From Clarireedia homoeocarpa (lineage: Eukaryota > Ascomycota > Leotiomycetes > Helotiales > Rutstroemiaceae), in contig LNKV01000003.1 of assembly GCA_001465935.1 (NCBI GenBank), positions 1,122,363 through 1,186,362 of the forward strand: a stretch of DNA of 64,000 nt, written 5' to 3'. The position numbers and the translations under genes were made by a program. Positions 20,189-31,744 of the stretch are shown here, piece by piece (within the stretch, counting starts at the first letter, position 1; each line of letters starts with the position of its first letter). Below the pieces are notes generated by a model. That model saw nothing but the letters and a program-made list of their open reading frames with translations, was not told where the DNA came from and did no database searches.

Positions 20189-20902
20189 CATTTACTACAA
20201 AGTATAATCAATCATCTGTATCCAGGTGTACCGAAAAACCAACGAAATCGAGGAATGTTCGGAAATGAGTTTGTGTCGTTGTGTTCTACAGTATGACAAC
20301 ACCCAACTGCTTCGTGTAACGGGAATGTGCATACATCAGCAAGCAGCATGCACAAAACACCGCAACTTACATAGAAGTTGTGGCTCAAGATCCATATCAT
20401 GTCAAACTCATCAATGCCAAGAAAGAGTTCACAAATCAGTATCACAAAGCATAGCAAAGGAATTCTGGGTTGGTGTTATATTCTTCTTTTTTTTCATTTG
20501 AATATCAAGCAGATGAACACAGTATTCATTCACGAGACTTTCCACTCGATACCATTCATCCCCATAATCAGATATCTCGCCGCATCGCACACTTTCATCC
20601 CCAAACCCCATAATCTCCTTCTTCCATAGAACCAAACTACAAAGAGTAGAAAGCGAAAACGCCCTCCAAAGTATGCTTTTTTTGTTGAAACCGATTCCAT
20701 AAAAGTCATTCTCTACTCCCACCAAAGGAGGGGAGAGAAAAGAATGTCTCCATAAGTAAAAGAATCGTGCGAAAATTAATCCTCCAAACCATCATCATGA
20801 CGTTAAACCGGCATTATACGAAGTACAAAAGTAAAACTTTCGACAAGGGAATCAAAAGAGGAATAAATGAAGCGAAAAAAGTCATTGCGTCAAAAGAAAG
20901 GT
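19814..20902. other. Intergenic region right of the transposon
   Basis: No gene is visible. CCTG-type tetranucleotide repeats lie at about 19868-19886, and a 29-nt poly(T) at 20160-20188. The segment 20500-20900 is probably the 3' UTR and downstream sequence of the GPI-protein gene. Open frames near 20226-20725 show no family resemblance. Confidence 0.45.
20160..20188. repeat. Poly(T) run of 29
   Basis: An uninterrupted run of 29 T follows an A/T-rich stretch and lies in no gene. Confidence 0.9.
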
Positions 20903-21664
20903 TTAGTTGAGCATGACAATGGCGGCGAGCGCGAGGAAGATGAAAGCGAGTGGTGATGAGAGACCAGCCGCTGATGAGGTTGGTGCAGAGGTAGCTGGAG
21001 AGCTGCTACCACTTGAGCTGTGGCTGGCTGAGGTTTTGGAGGCAGTTACTGAAGCGGTTGTTGACAAGGTGGTGGAGTCTATGTATGTTAGTTATATTTA
21101 AATGTGTTGAGAATGGGTGGGCTTACTGCCAGATCTTGAAGAGGTCTCAGTCGCAGTTGTGGTAGTAGATTGGATGCTTGATGAGCCAGTAGCAGTGGTA
21201 GATGCTGAGGAGCTTGAGTTGGTTCCTGAGAGGGCGGATGAGCTTGAGAGTGCGGAGCTGGTGGAGATAGCTGTAACAGTAGAGGTTGCGGTGGTTGAAG
21301 CAGCTGCGGATGAGGATGCTGCAGATGATGGCGATCCGGTGGTGCCCGCAATCAAGAATTGTTGACTGTAGTTTGGAACATTGCTCGAGTCGGAGATCTC
21401 GAAAGCATAGGGACTAGTACTCAGGGCTGAGGTTGGTGTCCAGCTGATGGAGTTTCCAGTGAGGCCACTTCCAATAGTCATCACCGTCTTGAGGTCGGTG
21501 GATGCACCATCCTTAAGAAGAACAGTGACTGGGCCATTGGCACCCGACCAGGTGAGCGTGAACGTTTGGCCGGCAGTGAGCTCGAAGTTCGAGTTGGTGA
21601 ATTGGACATTGGCAAGGGCAGCAGCGAATGCCGAAGCAGCGAGGAAGAGGCTCTTGAATTGCAT
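20903..21664 (-). CDS. KNH1/Kre9-like GPI-anchored Ser/Thr-rich cell-wall protein
   Basis: Two exons (21664-21127 and 21078-20903) give 237 aa; the 48-nt intron has GTAAGC, CTAAC and ATAG. Residues 1-18 are a signal peptide (MQFKSLFLAASAFAAALA). Residues about 19-108 form a beta-rich domain, with LTAGQTFTLTWSG, VTVLLKDG and SPYAFEISDSSNVPNYSQQF. This is the Kre9/KNH1 N-terminal domain found in the fungal Ser-Thr-rich GPI-anchored membrane family. A long Ser/Thr/Ala-rich stalk, probably O-mannosylated, follows. The C-terminus is a hydrophobic tail (LSSPLAFIFLALAAIVML) after a small-residue region, as needed for GPI attachment. It likely sits at the plasma membrane or is cross-linked in the wall. 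The stalk is encoded by near-repetitive codons. Confidence 0.88.
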
Positions 21665-23190
21665 TTTGATTATTGGATTTGGTGGGTATTATTAATAATG
21701 GTAAAAGACGTGTGGTTTGACTGTAAGAGTAATCCTGTCAGCGTGTTGAATCCTTTTGAGTGATGGAGAAAAAAGGTGCAAGTATTGAATATTCGCAGCT
21801 GGAGCTGTCGCTGTCGCAAAGCTCCGACTCTTGGTGGATAGCGAGATGGAATGGTAGTGTATGGCAACTTACTGTGTGGATGAGAGTAGATGGCAAGTAT
21901 TATTTATATGATGCGAGATATGAATACAAACAGCGACAGTCGAGACTTCCTTTCCGAATTAAAGCGAGTGAATTGAGGGAATTGAGGGAGGAACGAGAGT
22001 GTTTTTGGATGGAAATGCGATGAAGGATTCGAGGAAGAAACGGGTTGGGAATGGGTTTAAGAGGTCTGGGGCGGCGACCTTCTTAACCTCGCGAGCTCAT
22101 TTTATCGTTATTTGCTAATAGCGGAGTCGGCAGGCGAGGCAGGGCAGCCCAGGGTCCTCGAGGCAGAAGGCAGAAGGTGCCCTTGTCGCTTGTTGTTATG
22201 AGCGACAGGGGAATTTGACGCTAGATCTCATCTTATTTTTCTTAGACTCGGCACTAACTCGCGAGCTACCCCCGATTGGGCACTAGTTTGTGAACTAAGC
22301 CCTCGTCGACTAGCATTCGATGCATGAGCTTCATTTGGAAAACTACGGGGAAAACTCAGGGGTGTAGGTTTAAGGCGAAGGCCGCTCGGTCATCTGAGCT
22401 CAGTCCTCCCTCCTCTGCCCTCTCGTCCTTTTCTCACCGTGCTCGGTTTCTTGCCTTCGTCTCCAAAGACAGCAACGAATGGCTGTACTGTGTGTGCATC
22501 GGCTCTGCTGGAAAAGAAGGGGAATACGAACACAATCCTTCCGTATGGCCGCATACCTCTGATCACCGAATAGAGACGGGCGACGAATCAACCGCGGTGG
22601 ACCGGTGTAATCTTATGATATATCGAATTGGATTCCCCGGGAAAAGCTTGGAGGATACGAAGATTGGCAATGGTGGCGTTTTTCATCCCATTTGGTTGGT
22701 GTAAGCAATTGGTTGCTGGGCTCTGCTGGTAGCATTCCAGAGACTTGATAGGCTCCATTGAGATCAGGTCCGACGCCCAACATTTCGACGCTGTGCCATC
22801 GAAGCTCGGTGTGATAAAATCCAAAAATAAAACCAGACATCGGGTTGGCCGGTGTAAGCTGCCGCATTCCAAGCTCTCCAAGCTCTTTCATTCTTCATAT
22901 TCTCTGTGTCCCAATCTAGATGCGCCTCATTGCAACATACCTAAAATGTATAATATATGTATCCACGTAACCTTTGTCTTGCCTGGATCTTCACCAACAT
23001 TGACTGCATTCTCTCCTCCAAGATTCCGAGAGCTTCCAGCGTCAATGGCTCGGGCCCTTATACCGCTATTTGGGCAGTCGGCACATTCCATTCCCGCAGA
23101 TGGTGACTCGAAGCACGTTTGAGGCTATGGGGTGAGTCTTTTGTGCGCTTAGGGACTGCCGACAACTTTCGGAGAGTAGGTAAACACCTA

Positions 23191-23256
23191 ATAGACTTGG
23201 AAATAAGCTATAGAGGAAGACTTATAGACTTGGAAATAAGCTATTGAGGAAGACTT
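23191..23256. repeat. 33-bp direct tandem duplication
   Basis: Two 33-bp copies (23191-23223 and 23224-23256) beginning ATAGACTTGGAAATAAG differ at one base. The near-identity suggests a recent duplication. Confidence 0.9.
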
Positions 23257-23291
23257 TCGGCCCGGTCCCCTAGTATAAGATAGTAAGCACT

Positions 23292-23347
23292 ACATCTCTA
23301 GCCATACATCTCTAGCCATACATCTCTAGCCATACATCTCTAGCCAT
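23292..23347. repeat. 14-bp tandem repeat, four units
   Basis: Four exact copies of ACATCTCTAGCCAT lie 36 bp after the 33-bp duplication. The last unit overlaps the 3' end of the weak candidate gene at 23340. Confidence 0.9.
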
Positions 23348-23690
23348 GGGCGGTGCGGTCAATTCTGCGGTCCTTCCTTCCTCTACGCACGAAACAACCA
23401 ACAAATAAACGTCTAGGGATTTCGCACTCGGCCCATCCTGGCATCCACGGCCACAATCGATCGGCGCGAATTACTGCTTCACAAAAAAAACACATGACTT
23501 CTCCGCGCACAGGTTGAGTTATCGGATAAATCTGTCTCAAAAGCTCTCTCACAAGATCTGTGTGTGTCTTCTTATCGTCGGTTGGAGAGGGGGGAAGCTG
23601 ATTGCGCATCAGTGGAGAAAGTCTTACCCCTAATTTGTCGGTGCTGTTTGGCTCTGTAGATGTGTCTATGTATTGCAGCTCCCCCGCCAT
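23340..23690 (-). CDS. Hypothetical small protein, doubtful
   Basis: An ATG-started frame of 116 aa with protein-like composition, for example HTDLVRELLRQIYPITQPVR, a CFFC pair and a basic C-terminus (RRGRKDRRIDR). I recognise no family. A possible in-frame intron exists: GTAAGA early in the frame and an ACACAG acceptor, which would remove a proline-rich segment without changing frame. It is isolated from other genes and may be an orphan or a chance frame. Confidence 0.3.
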   Translation of the reverse strand: MAGELQYIDTSTEPNSTDKLGVRLSPLMRNQLPPSPTDDKKTHTDLVRELLRQIYPITQPVRGEVMCFFCEAVIRADRLWPWMPGWAECEIPRRLFVGCFVRRGRKDRRIDRTAHG

Positions 23691-24890
23691 TTATCTTTTC
23701 CGGCGGTCTATGTGAAACTGAGACTGCGGATCTTTCGGTGATCATTGCCGCAGAGGAAAATTCGGATTTTGATTGGACTTTGCTGTTAGCAACGTTATGT
23801 TATCATCGTTGGCATGCAAGGCGGCTTTTTTCTGGACGTACCGTCGTTTGGTTCAACGGTTGGACGTTGCATAATCAAACTGTTGAGCGCTACTCGTATG
23901 GTTTGATTATAACTCAACTCGCCATCGACATCGCTTTTGTTCTCGAAAGTACAGCGATCCCACATAGCCTAGGCTGGTTTTCTGAGGTTAGGGGTTCAAT
24001 TTGCATGGAGTCATGGGAAAATGAACATGTCCTGAGTAGGGTCAAAACTCGCTTGTACTGTGACCATTGCTGTCGTCCCTTGAGAGATTCAAGCTCGATC
24101 CTCATTGCAGTCTCCGTTCTTGAGTGTTTCCCGGAAAGCCATATTCATGCCTTTTACGTTTTGGTTATCTTCTTTTGGCCATTTTGTCGAATCCGAATCA
24201 TGGCCGACTGACGGTTCTGGGCAGTATCAATCACAGTTCGAAGGATTAGGTCAGGAACAGGTGAACAGCTACCATGGCGAGTATTATCATTTCATGAAGC
24301 CATGATGGGCTACCTTTCACGTTTCATCCTCCAGATTTCACTTCAACAATCAGAAGTCCGAAGTTGGTTGGATAGTTGGTACACCCTCTGGTCCCTCTGG
24401 TGATCGATGCGGTTATATGACGTTCAAAGCCATATGCATGTCGTGAAGTAGTGATGGGAAGGGTATGATATTCGTTCATGTCGCTAAGATTGAAGATCAG
24501 GGAGTGAATGTGAGTCGAGATGTCGTAGATAATCCTTCGCTCCCATTTGAATAGAAGGAAACCACTCAAATTAAAGCACAGCTGAGTCCGCAGTGACGCG
24601 GCTTGTGCCATTGTTTGGAAGTGTTACCAACAGCATCTGTCCAGACAGCAAATCTCCTCGCTCTTATTTTTTTCGGCACGGAATATTTCACCTCTCCGGA
24701 TTCAGCAACTCCTGGCTCTCGCCTTGTTCTTTCCCTTTTCAATCCTTTCCTTGTGTCTCTTTCTTGTCTTTCTTACTTCTCCCAAATCCATCTTCTTTTC
24801 CTGTGATGTATGCAGTTCTTCATGGGGATTTTTCATTCAACTACAGCCAGGCAGTCTAGTGCAACTGTCCCCTCTACTCTGCCTTCCAAA

Positions 24891-26750
24891 ATGGCTGAAA
24901 AATCGAACCCAAGCTCCTCACATAAGAGTTCTTCACATGCAACCAATTCTGGGAAGCAGGCAAAAGACGGCAAAAAAACCAAGGCCTCAAAACTCAAACC
25001 TGTACGATGGATTTCCCACAAATTGTTTCTGCTTGCTTGTGGACTTGGGAACAAATCCACACCTGGTCCTCGACAATGACTTCCTTACAAAGCTGCTGCT
25101 GCCTCGACTAGTAAAAGCTCGGAAGAAGAGAGGGAATGGCAAAAATACACAAAAGAGTTCAGCAGCAGGTGTCAGTCAATTTAAAGCCCAATTCGACGTG
25201 CCGCGGGACTGGTTCAGGAAATTCTGCTCAGTCAATCTCAGCATCGTGCTCAGCTCGAAGTCTCAATATGCAACCGTCTGGACACATGCTGTTGATTGTG
25301 CTCTTCGGTCTGGCCATGTTCAGGGGTGTGTTCTGAACGCCGAACAACGGGAACTTGAAACTCAGCAAGTGAGAAATCTGGTAAATCCCACGGTGTGTTC
25401 TTTTTACACGGATTGCTGACCAACTGTTAATAAGATTAACCATCCTAAATTTCTATTGCGAAATCGTGCAGATGAAATCGATAGACTGGAAAATATTCTG
25501 AAGCAGAAACAGAAAGGCACCTCCTCCTTTCGCGGTACTCAGAATCAGATCAACGGATTGAAGAAACCGATGAAAATCTCCAACATCTCGAGCTTGAAAA
25601 TGATGCGTAATATCAATGGCATCTTGGTGGGCTTTCAGTTCAAAAATTACATATGTCGATGTCCTTCCACTGATATCGATAATCTAGGGTCATGAAGATT
25701 TTAAGAAGATAAACAAGGGTATGGAGAGGAAGATAAAAAAATGCAAGAAGAGCTCTGATTTCAATTGTACCTCAATTTCCAAATCAGCACCTATCGAATT
25801 CGTGGCGGCTCAACCCACACGGACCAGAATCTTTCATCAACAGCGGTGCACAGAGAGTCGGGTTTAACACAAACCCATTTTCTTCAAACACATTCGATAT
25901 CGATGGAAAAGCATTGCCGCCACGATCTTTTATGGAATACGGTTTCAGGCTCGGCAACACCATCGAAAATACTCCCCTTCACGATAAATTCCATATGAGA
26001 GAAGAGGGCACAGCACCACGACCCATTGAAGGTGGCGGCCTGCAGAGAAGTGGCAATAACATGATTCCTCTCACATTCAATAGATTGCAGTATCTCTGCA
26101 ACAATCCTATCGGAAACATATCAGAAGCCGTACCCAAAGAGAAGGTCTCGGCATATGAGACAAGCTTAGCAGTCAAGCAAGGTTTTCCCGATCCCTTTAC
26201 ATCAAAGCCAGAAGTTATACAACTGTCCTCGAGCGATTCTATGAATGGCGAGAAGTGTCGAAAGCAAATTTTATCTAATCTGGATGGCCTCTTATCAGAA
26301 TTTTCACCAGACAGAAACACATCGGAAACAGGCAGCGCCAGCGCCAGCGCCAGCAACAGAGTCTTCTCGTCCACATATGCTGCAAGTATCAGTCCTTTCA
26401 CACTTCCAGATGATAGCAGTTACAGAAATAGATCGAATCATGGGTTTGCGCTTGATTATGGCAACGACTTGGATGATGCATATTCCCGTTTAACCGAGTC
26501 GATTGACTGCCATTACAGGTATTATGGGCCGAATATGCAGATCTGCCAAGAGCACGAAACATTGTTGGCAGAGTCATATGCATCAAATATACCTAGCTCG
26601 GAGGCGCACGATGAGGATACTGAGACTGACAGTGATTCATCTGAGGTGCCGCTGTGTGTTGGGCTGCCTCCTTTGCAAATGCATGACGGAGGGCAGGGCT
26701 ACAACGACCTGTTACTTGCCGCTTCCCCTCGAAATACTTCGACTATATGA
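24891..26750 (+). pseudogene. Frame-shattered coiled-coil/Ser-rich protein gene, family unknown
   Basis: Coding-like segments follow each other in changing frames. A basic Ser/Lys start, MAEKSNPSSSHKSSSHA, is at 24891. SSEEEREWQKYTKEF is near 25110-25160. The heptad-like RADEIDRLENILKQKQ is near 25470, continued in another frame by RIEETDENLQHLELEND near 25557. HEDFKKINKGMERKIKKCKK is near 25692. The last piece is an unbroken frame ending at 26750 with FMEYGFRLGNTIEN, Ser-rich and acidic stretches and EDTETDSDSS. Stops separate the pieces, and consensus introns do not explain the changes. I do not know the family; the composition suggests a cytoplasmic or nuclear scaffold-like protein. It could be a living gene with several assembly indels, but decay is more likely. 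Confidence 0.5.
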
Positions 26751-27988
26751 GTAATCGATGGATGTGGAGGAGAAGTACTTTGCCTTGTGCTCATATATGT
26801 GCTGTAAACATGAAATTATTGCTAGGGAAGGTGTACTTTCATCTTTTGTTCGACGTTTGTTGAGAAAATGCCATATTCGAATGGAGAAAGAATGTATGAT
26901 CTTCAGTTCTCTCACAATTCTACTTTTCAGAGAACTGCGTCTGTATCATTCTAGCCACCCTGAGTCAAATTACCTATTTGCTCACTTGTCGCGGCCACAG
27001 GTAGATTGCCAAGGCCTGTGAATGTGATTCCCCTAAAGTAGACTGCAGAGTATATGTACGCCGCTGGGTTTGGTGCGAGCAGTATATAGTTGCTTGTGCG
27101 CCAATCTACAGAGTGGGAATTGGAACAATGCTCGTATGCGCCCATGTTGATATGATTATGATGCTCATTTGATTACACATGCAGGCCAGCAGCTTCCACA
27201 GTAAGATACATTGATGTTGATAACGCATTATGGTAGTCAGGTAGACGGAAATGGCATATGTTCCTTCATGTAGTAGTAATAGTATTCAGATATTATTGCA
27301 AGTACCTACTTAGTCTATCTACCTATCCCTTCGCTACCAGCCTATCATAATCACACTTACGTCCACCTATTCAAGCCATTCCCCCTCTACTCAACATGAA
27401 ACGTAGCCAGCCTACTACCAAAGATAGCTTCCACCCATCCGACTATTTATTACCCCTCCATAACTTCCATTCCATCCCTACTCGATAGTTACATAAAATA
27501 AGCACTCAATAAAACCTTCCACGCACCAGTTCCTGTCTGTTTCTGTTTTTGATATGTCTATTTGCCAACTTTTGTTCGCACTCATACCTGCCCTTTCATG
27601 TAATGAAGCATATCAAAGGAAAGTAGATGAAAAGAAGGTGCCAGACTTTTCTGATCCCCAACAACATCTCCTGCTGTGTCGCGTAGTGGAGGGAAAATAT
27701 AAATTAAAATGAAACTCAAAGAGAAAGTCAAGAACAACCCATATCATTGCTTCCTTCCTCAGCTAGAAATGCCAAAAGTAAAAGTCAAAGTCAAAATCAA
27801 AAAGAGGGAAGAAAATCCAAGCAAATTTTCCATTCATAAGCCTGGATATTGAAAACAAAACACAGACCCCGATCTGGGAAATTCAAAGGGCAAAAGACGT
27901 CTTTGAAATTAAAGAAATACGAAATAGTTGCAAAGTCCGAATCAAGGAAGAGGGAATCGACCCTTCACCTCCTTCAGCTTCATGTTAG
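26751..27988. other. Intergenic region
   Basis: I see no gene in these 1.24 kb. The segment 27500-27988 is A/G-rich on the plus strand and is probably the 3' UTR of the zinc-knuckle gene on the minus strand. A short hexamer-like tract (AAAGTCAAAGTCAAAATCAA) lies near 27781. Confidence 0.45.
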
Positions 27989-30959
27989 TTAATCCCGCCA
28001 ACAATCCTGATTATCACCAAAGTCGAACTCGGATTTTAGACCCCAAGTAGCGTTTGTATTGTTCCATCCGCGTATATCGAAAGTTGATGGGCGGTCGCTT
28101 GATTCTCCTTGGGTCTCGATTGCTTTCCGGGACTTCTTTTCCCTCGCCCCCTTGCTACAGGTCTCGTTAGCTTGAAGATCGGAGGCACCTCGTCGCAGAT
28201 TCTTGCTCGCAAGTAAAGTCAGGTTCGAATCGTTGTCAGTTGAATCATACTCTACGACAAGAAAGTCATCTGGGATCTCGTGAAGATATGAAGGCGGTGG
28301 TGGGCAACTTGTAGAGGGCTCGATGGCAGTTTCGGCGTTAGTGCTATTCGTACCAACGACAATGATCGTGCCTGGACCTTTGTTCTCGCGAAGAGGATCA
28401 TGAGAGTTGGTTGGAGAAACAATCTTTGCCTCGAAGATGCTCATATGAAGAAGTTCGGTACCATTATCAGTGGCCTCTCTACCGAAAGCGGGACGACCGT
28501 TGGACATGCGTCTTTCCTGTTTCGGTTTTGGTAATGTATCATTGGGTAGTAGAGAGCTTCCAGCTGAAGGACTTGCCTCTAGAGGAAAGGGCATAGACGG
28601 GGAAGAGACAGATTCGGCCTTGTTATTAGGTTCTGTGCTGTGTTTGGGCGGTGTACTTTCAGGAGAGCTCCCGGTATATTCCAAAGAATCGTTTTGACCA
28701 TCAGTCCAATTGCGGCGAGGGGCTCGCTGGGGCAGCGTGGGTGACAGCCTTTCGGGTTCAGATTGATGAGTTCCGCGATTATGATGCTTTGGAGGTGTTG
28801 GAACCTTAGGAGGAACTTTAAACCCAGATGTGTACTGTGGGGAACTTGGTGTCATGCAAGGCAGTGGCTTCGGAGATAGGTTTTGGCGTGCAAGTCGATC
28901 TAATAGGAAATAAGTAAAATGAAACATACATAGGAGCTAGTTTCTACTCACCAACTTCCCAAAATTCTCGACTGGAGTTTGAAGAAGCAAAATCGCTATC
29001 AACGGACTCGTTTCGTCGATAACTACGTTGGAAATTTCACGTTCGTAAGAGTCATGGGGCCTGTGGTGACTACTTCTGCTGTCAGATTCGCTAGAGTCGT
29101 TCGATGATCGATATTCGTGAGATTGTTCATATGTGCCCTTTTCAAAGTCCCAACGTCTGACATTCGTCCAGGCTCGCTCAGAACTTCCTCGACCTGAAAA
29201 ACCGGGATGTTCCACTTTTCTGCTGCTGGCTTCTTCATTTACATTTGAGGTTAGGGGATCGACTGATCTTACTCCCTTTATCGCTTCACGTGCCTCTTCA
29301 GGTGCTGCTGCACTCTGAGAAGAAATATCATGGTAATCTCGATCGTACGAGCGACCTTCACGTCTATTCTCAGTTCGAGTCTCCCGCGTGTAAGAGGTGG
29401 CGTTGTCTTGACGATTATTCTCATCCTTGCTGATGGTTTTCGCATCAGTACTTCTAAGACCATAAGGCTCACGGCGGTGAATTCGAGGGTGGGCGGAAGT
29501 CTCATCTTCATATACGGGAGTAGCCAAGACTGTTCTATATCGTATAGGTACAAGCTCGCCCGATGACGAGACACGTTGCTGTTTGGTCGTCCTTCGGATT
29601 GAAGAATGCGCGTCAAAGTGAACAACCGGAACCCGCCTCTCAAATGATCGACGAGTATTCGTTTTGCGATTGATGAATATATTTGGCTGTTTTGGTCGTG
29701 CTCCGGGGATGGAATTTTGGTTAGATAGATCTTCTTCATCAATAGAGTCTTCGATAGAAGCCATTCTTCTCGGTAAGTCCTTCATCTGAGGAACTTTTAT
29801 TCTAGCTCTCTCTTTCGGCGAACTCTCTTCAACAATCGGATCACTATATCGATTGGAGCTGCGCTTGTCCCTCTTGTTTTTAATCGCTACCTCAATACTA
29901 CTTGAACGTGCAGAATGAGATGAGCTGCTATATTGAATCTGTTACAGTAACGTCGTCAGTCCATGATTTCCAGTTATTGCTTCAGATGAGATTACCTTCC
30001 TATGCTTCTTTGGCTTTTTGCTTCGATATCTAGTTCTCTTACCCTCATTGCTAGTTACTGAGCTATCATCCCGTTGGCATTTATGGCAAAACCCTGGGAC
30101 TGGGTTTTCTCCAGGTTTTAGGGGGTTGTTGTGATGATATCTCCGAGATCGAATCCGTCCACAATTTGCACATACATGCTTGTTGATTGTGACTGTCGCG
30201 GTCGCCTGCGGGGAAGGTTTGTCGCTAGGACCAGAAGTTTTATTAGCCGGCTCGTTGTTTTTGATTTTCAGTGGCTCAGAGAACGACCTCTGTAGGAAAT
30301 CCTCATCTACTTGTTTGAGATCTTCGAAGGCTGCTGCAGGTTGAGATATACTTCGAGTTTGTTTTGGAATAGCATATCGTCCTGGAAGTGGTTGTGGAGG
30401 ATATGGTTGCATGGGAGCGAATTGCGGAAATGACGGTGTCGTAGGAAATAACGTGTTTGGTGGAGGACCTGGATACATTGGATAAGGAAACAATATCGAT
30501 GGAGGTGGAGGTCCAAGTACAGTTGGTAGCATTGGAGCCATCGTAGGAAACGGTGGTTGAGGAATTGGCATCGAACCAGGTACCTGTTGAGGAGGATCGT
30601 AAGGTGTCCCAGCAAGGAGGGGCGTGGAGATCTTTTTCAAATTTTCAGAAGATTTAACACGTCTTGTGAGGACCTTCGATGTGCGAATGCCCCCAAATGC
30701 TTCTCCCAGTAAGCTCACTCCGGTGCTATTGCGCTTGGAAGGAAGGTCGCGTGCAAGCACGAGACGCCCGTTGACATGAGTTGCATATGGTTTTCCGCGT
30801 GGTACGGCACCTTCGACATCTGAAGCATCATAGACGCCATGGCGTGGTGCTCTGTATCTTTTATGGATTTAGTGTCTTTCATTTATGAGGATAGAGTCAA
30901 TGAATGGTAAGGGCGTTTCAATTGCCAGAGTCAACGCAACGAACTTACAAGGTGATCAT
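27989..30959 (-). CDS. Large low-complexity protein with C4 zinc knuckle, function unknown
   Basis: Four exons (30959-30949, 30857-29996, 29938-28948, 28899-27989) give 924 aa. The first exon codes only MIT plus two bases; the junction restores MITLYRAPRHGVYDAS. Residues 85-165 are proline-rich. Residues 233-264 hold a zinc knuckle, CANCG and FCHKC, around a conserved-looking basic segment (RIRSRRYHHNNPLKPGE). The rest is disordered and rich in Arg, Ser and Glu. I do not recognise a named family; a nuclear or RNA-associated role would be guesswork. Exon 3 ends at two overlapping donors: GTGAGT at 28951 breaks the frame, while GTAGAA four bases later (28947) keeps it and adds about 300 residues. 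I used the latter because the downstream frame is clearly coding. Alternatively the C-terminal block is produced only from a minor splice form. Confidence 0.75.
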
Positions 30960-31744
30960 TTCGTAGACCTTTGGTCTAGTATGTGATTTTCAGACGCACC
31001 ATAAGTGACCTCGAGGGACTGTGGACCGAAACACCATGGGACTGGGCTATTACAGAGCTTTTCTGAGCAGTAAGAAAGGCGACAGACCAGAAGAAGAACA
31101 AGAAAATAACTGCCACAGAGGAAGACTGGTAAAATCGAGAGAGCGAGCGACGACAGTGAAATCCAAATATGGTGCGATTAGCCCACTGCGGTTCAGTTTT
31201 GAAATCAATCGGGCGCTTTCGGACGACAAGGCATCTGTTCCTGCTGCTTTTGGTTGTAGCTGGTTGAGTGAATTTGTCCGAAATTCTCGCTCGACAACCA
31301 CAACCATGGGCTAGTCAGACTCTCATTGATTGTCTTACTACTCCAGATGATAAAGAGGTGTGTGTCGATGTTACCCAGGCAGTATCGTGACATCTGCCGA
31401 CTTCGGAAGCTTGGGCGTTCAAACATCAGCAGCTCAGTCGTGGTATTGAGTGAACATATCAACTGTTCGGCTCTGATGGGGTACCCTCACTATCCGACCG
31501 CTCTAACCCATTACGATAATGAAGTCTATTCCACCGCAGTGCATGGCACATGGACTACTCCGCCGACAGTATCTAGACCAGATTCCACAACTTACCCTCT
31601 GGCCGGAACGTTTGATTCACTTCCAGTAATGGCCTTTTGTTCAAAAATAAATTTCTTTCTATACATAGCTGCAGGACAGCTTTTTTAGAGCGCCAGTTCA
31701 AGATAAGAGACAAGATGGTGATACAAAAGCAAAATGTGTTTCCT
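30960..31744. other. Intergenic region
   Basis: The left part is the promoter of the zinc-knuckle gene and the right part the 3' UTR region of STT3. An open frame at 31021-31314 lacks an ATG start and shows no family resemblance. Nothing else is seen. Confidence 0.5.

Larger units (their letters stand above)
21665..24890. other. Long gene-poor interval
   Basis: These 3.2 kb lie between the GPI-protein gene and a broken coiled-coil gene. I see one weak candidate gene (23340-23690, listed) and two short tandem repeats. The remaining open frames, for example 22324-22704 and 23660-24211, read like chance frames. The segment 21670-22030 is the likely promoter and 5' UTR of the GPI-protein gene. 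Confidence 0.4.

Noticed and set aside
21117..21365. Acidic plus-strand frame opposite the GPI-protein gene
   Set aside because: It is the antisense of the Ser/Thr/Ala-rich stalk codons.
31021..31314. 97-codon plus-strand frame
   Set aside because: It begins with GTG, lies in the promoter of the zinc-knuckle gene and has no recognisable content.
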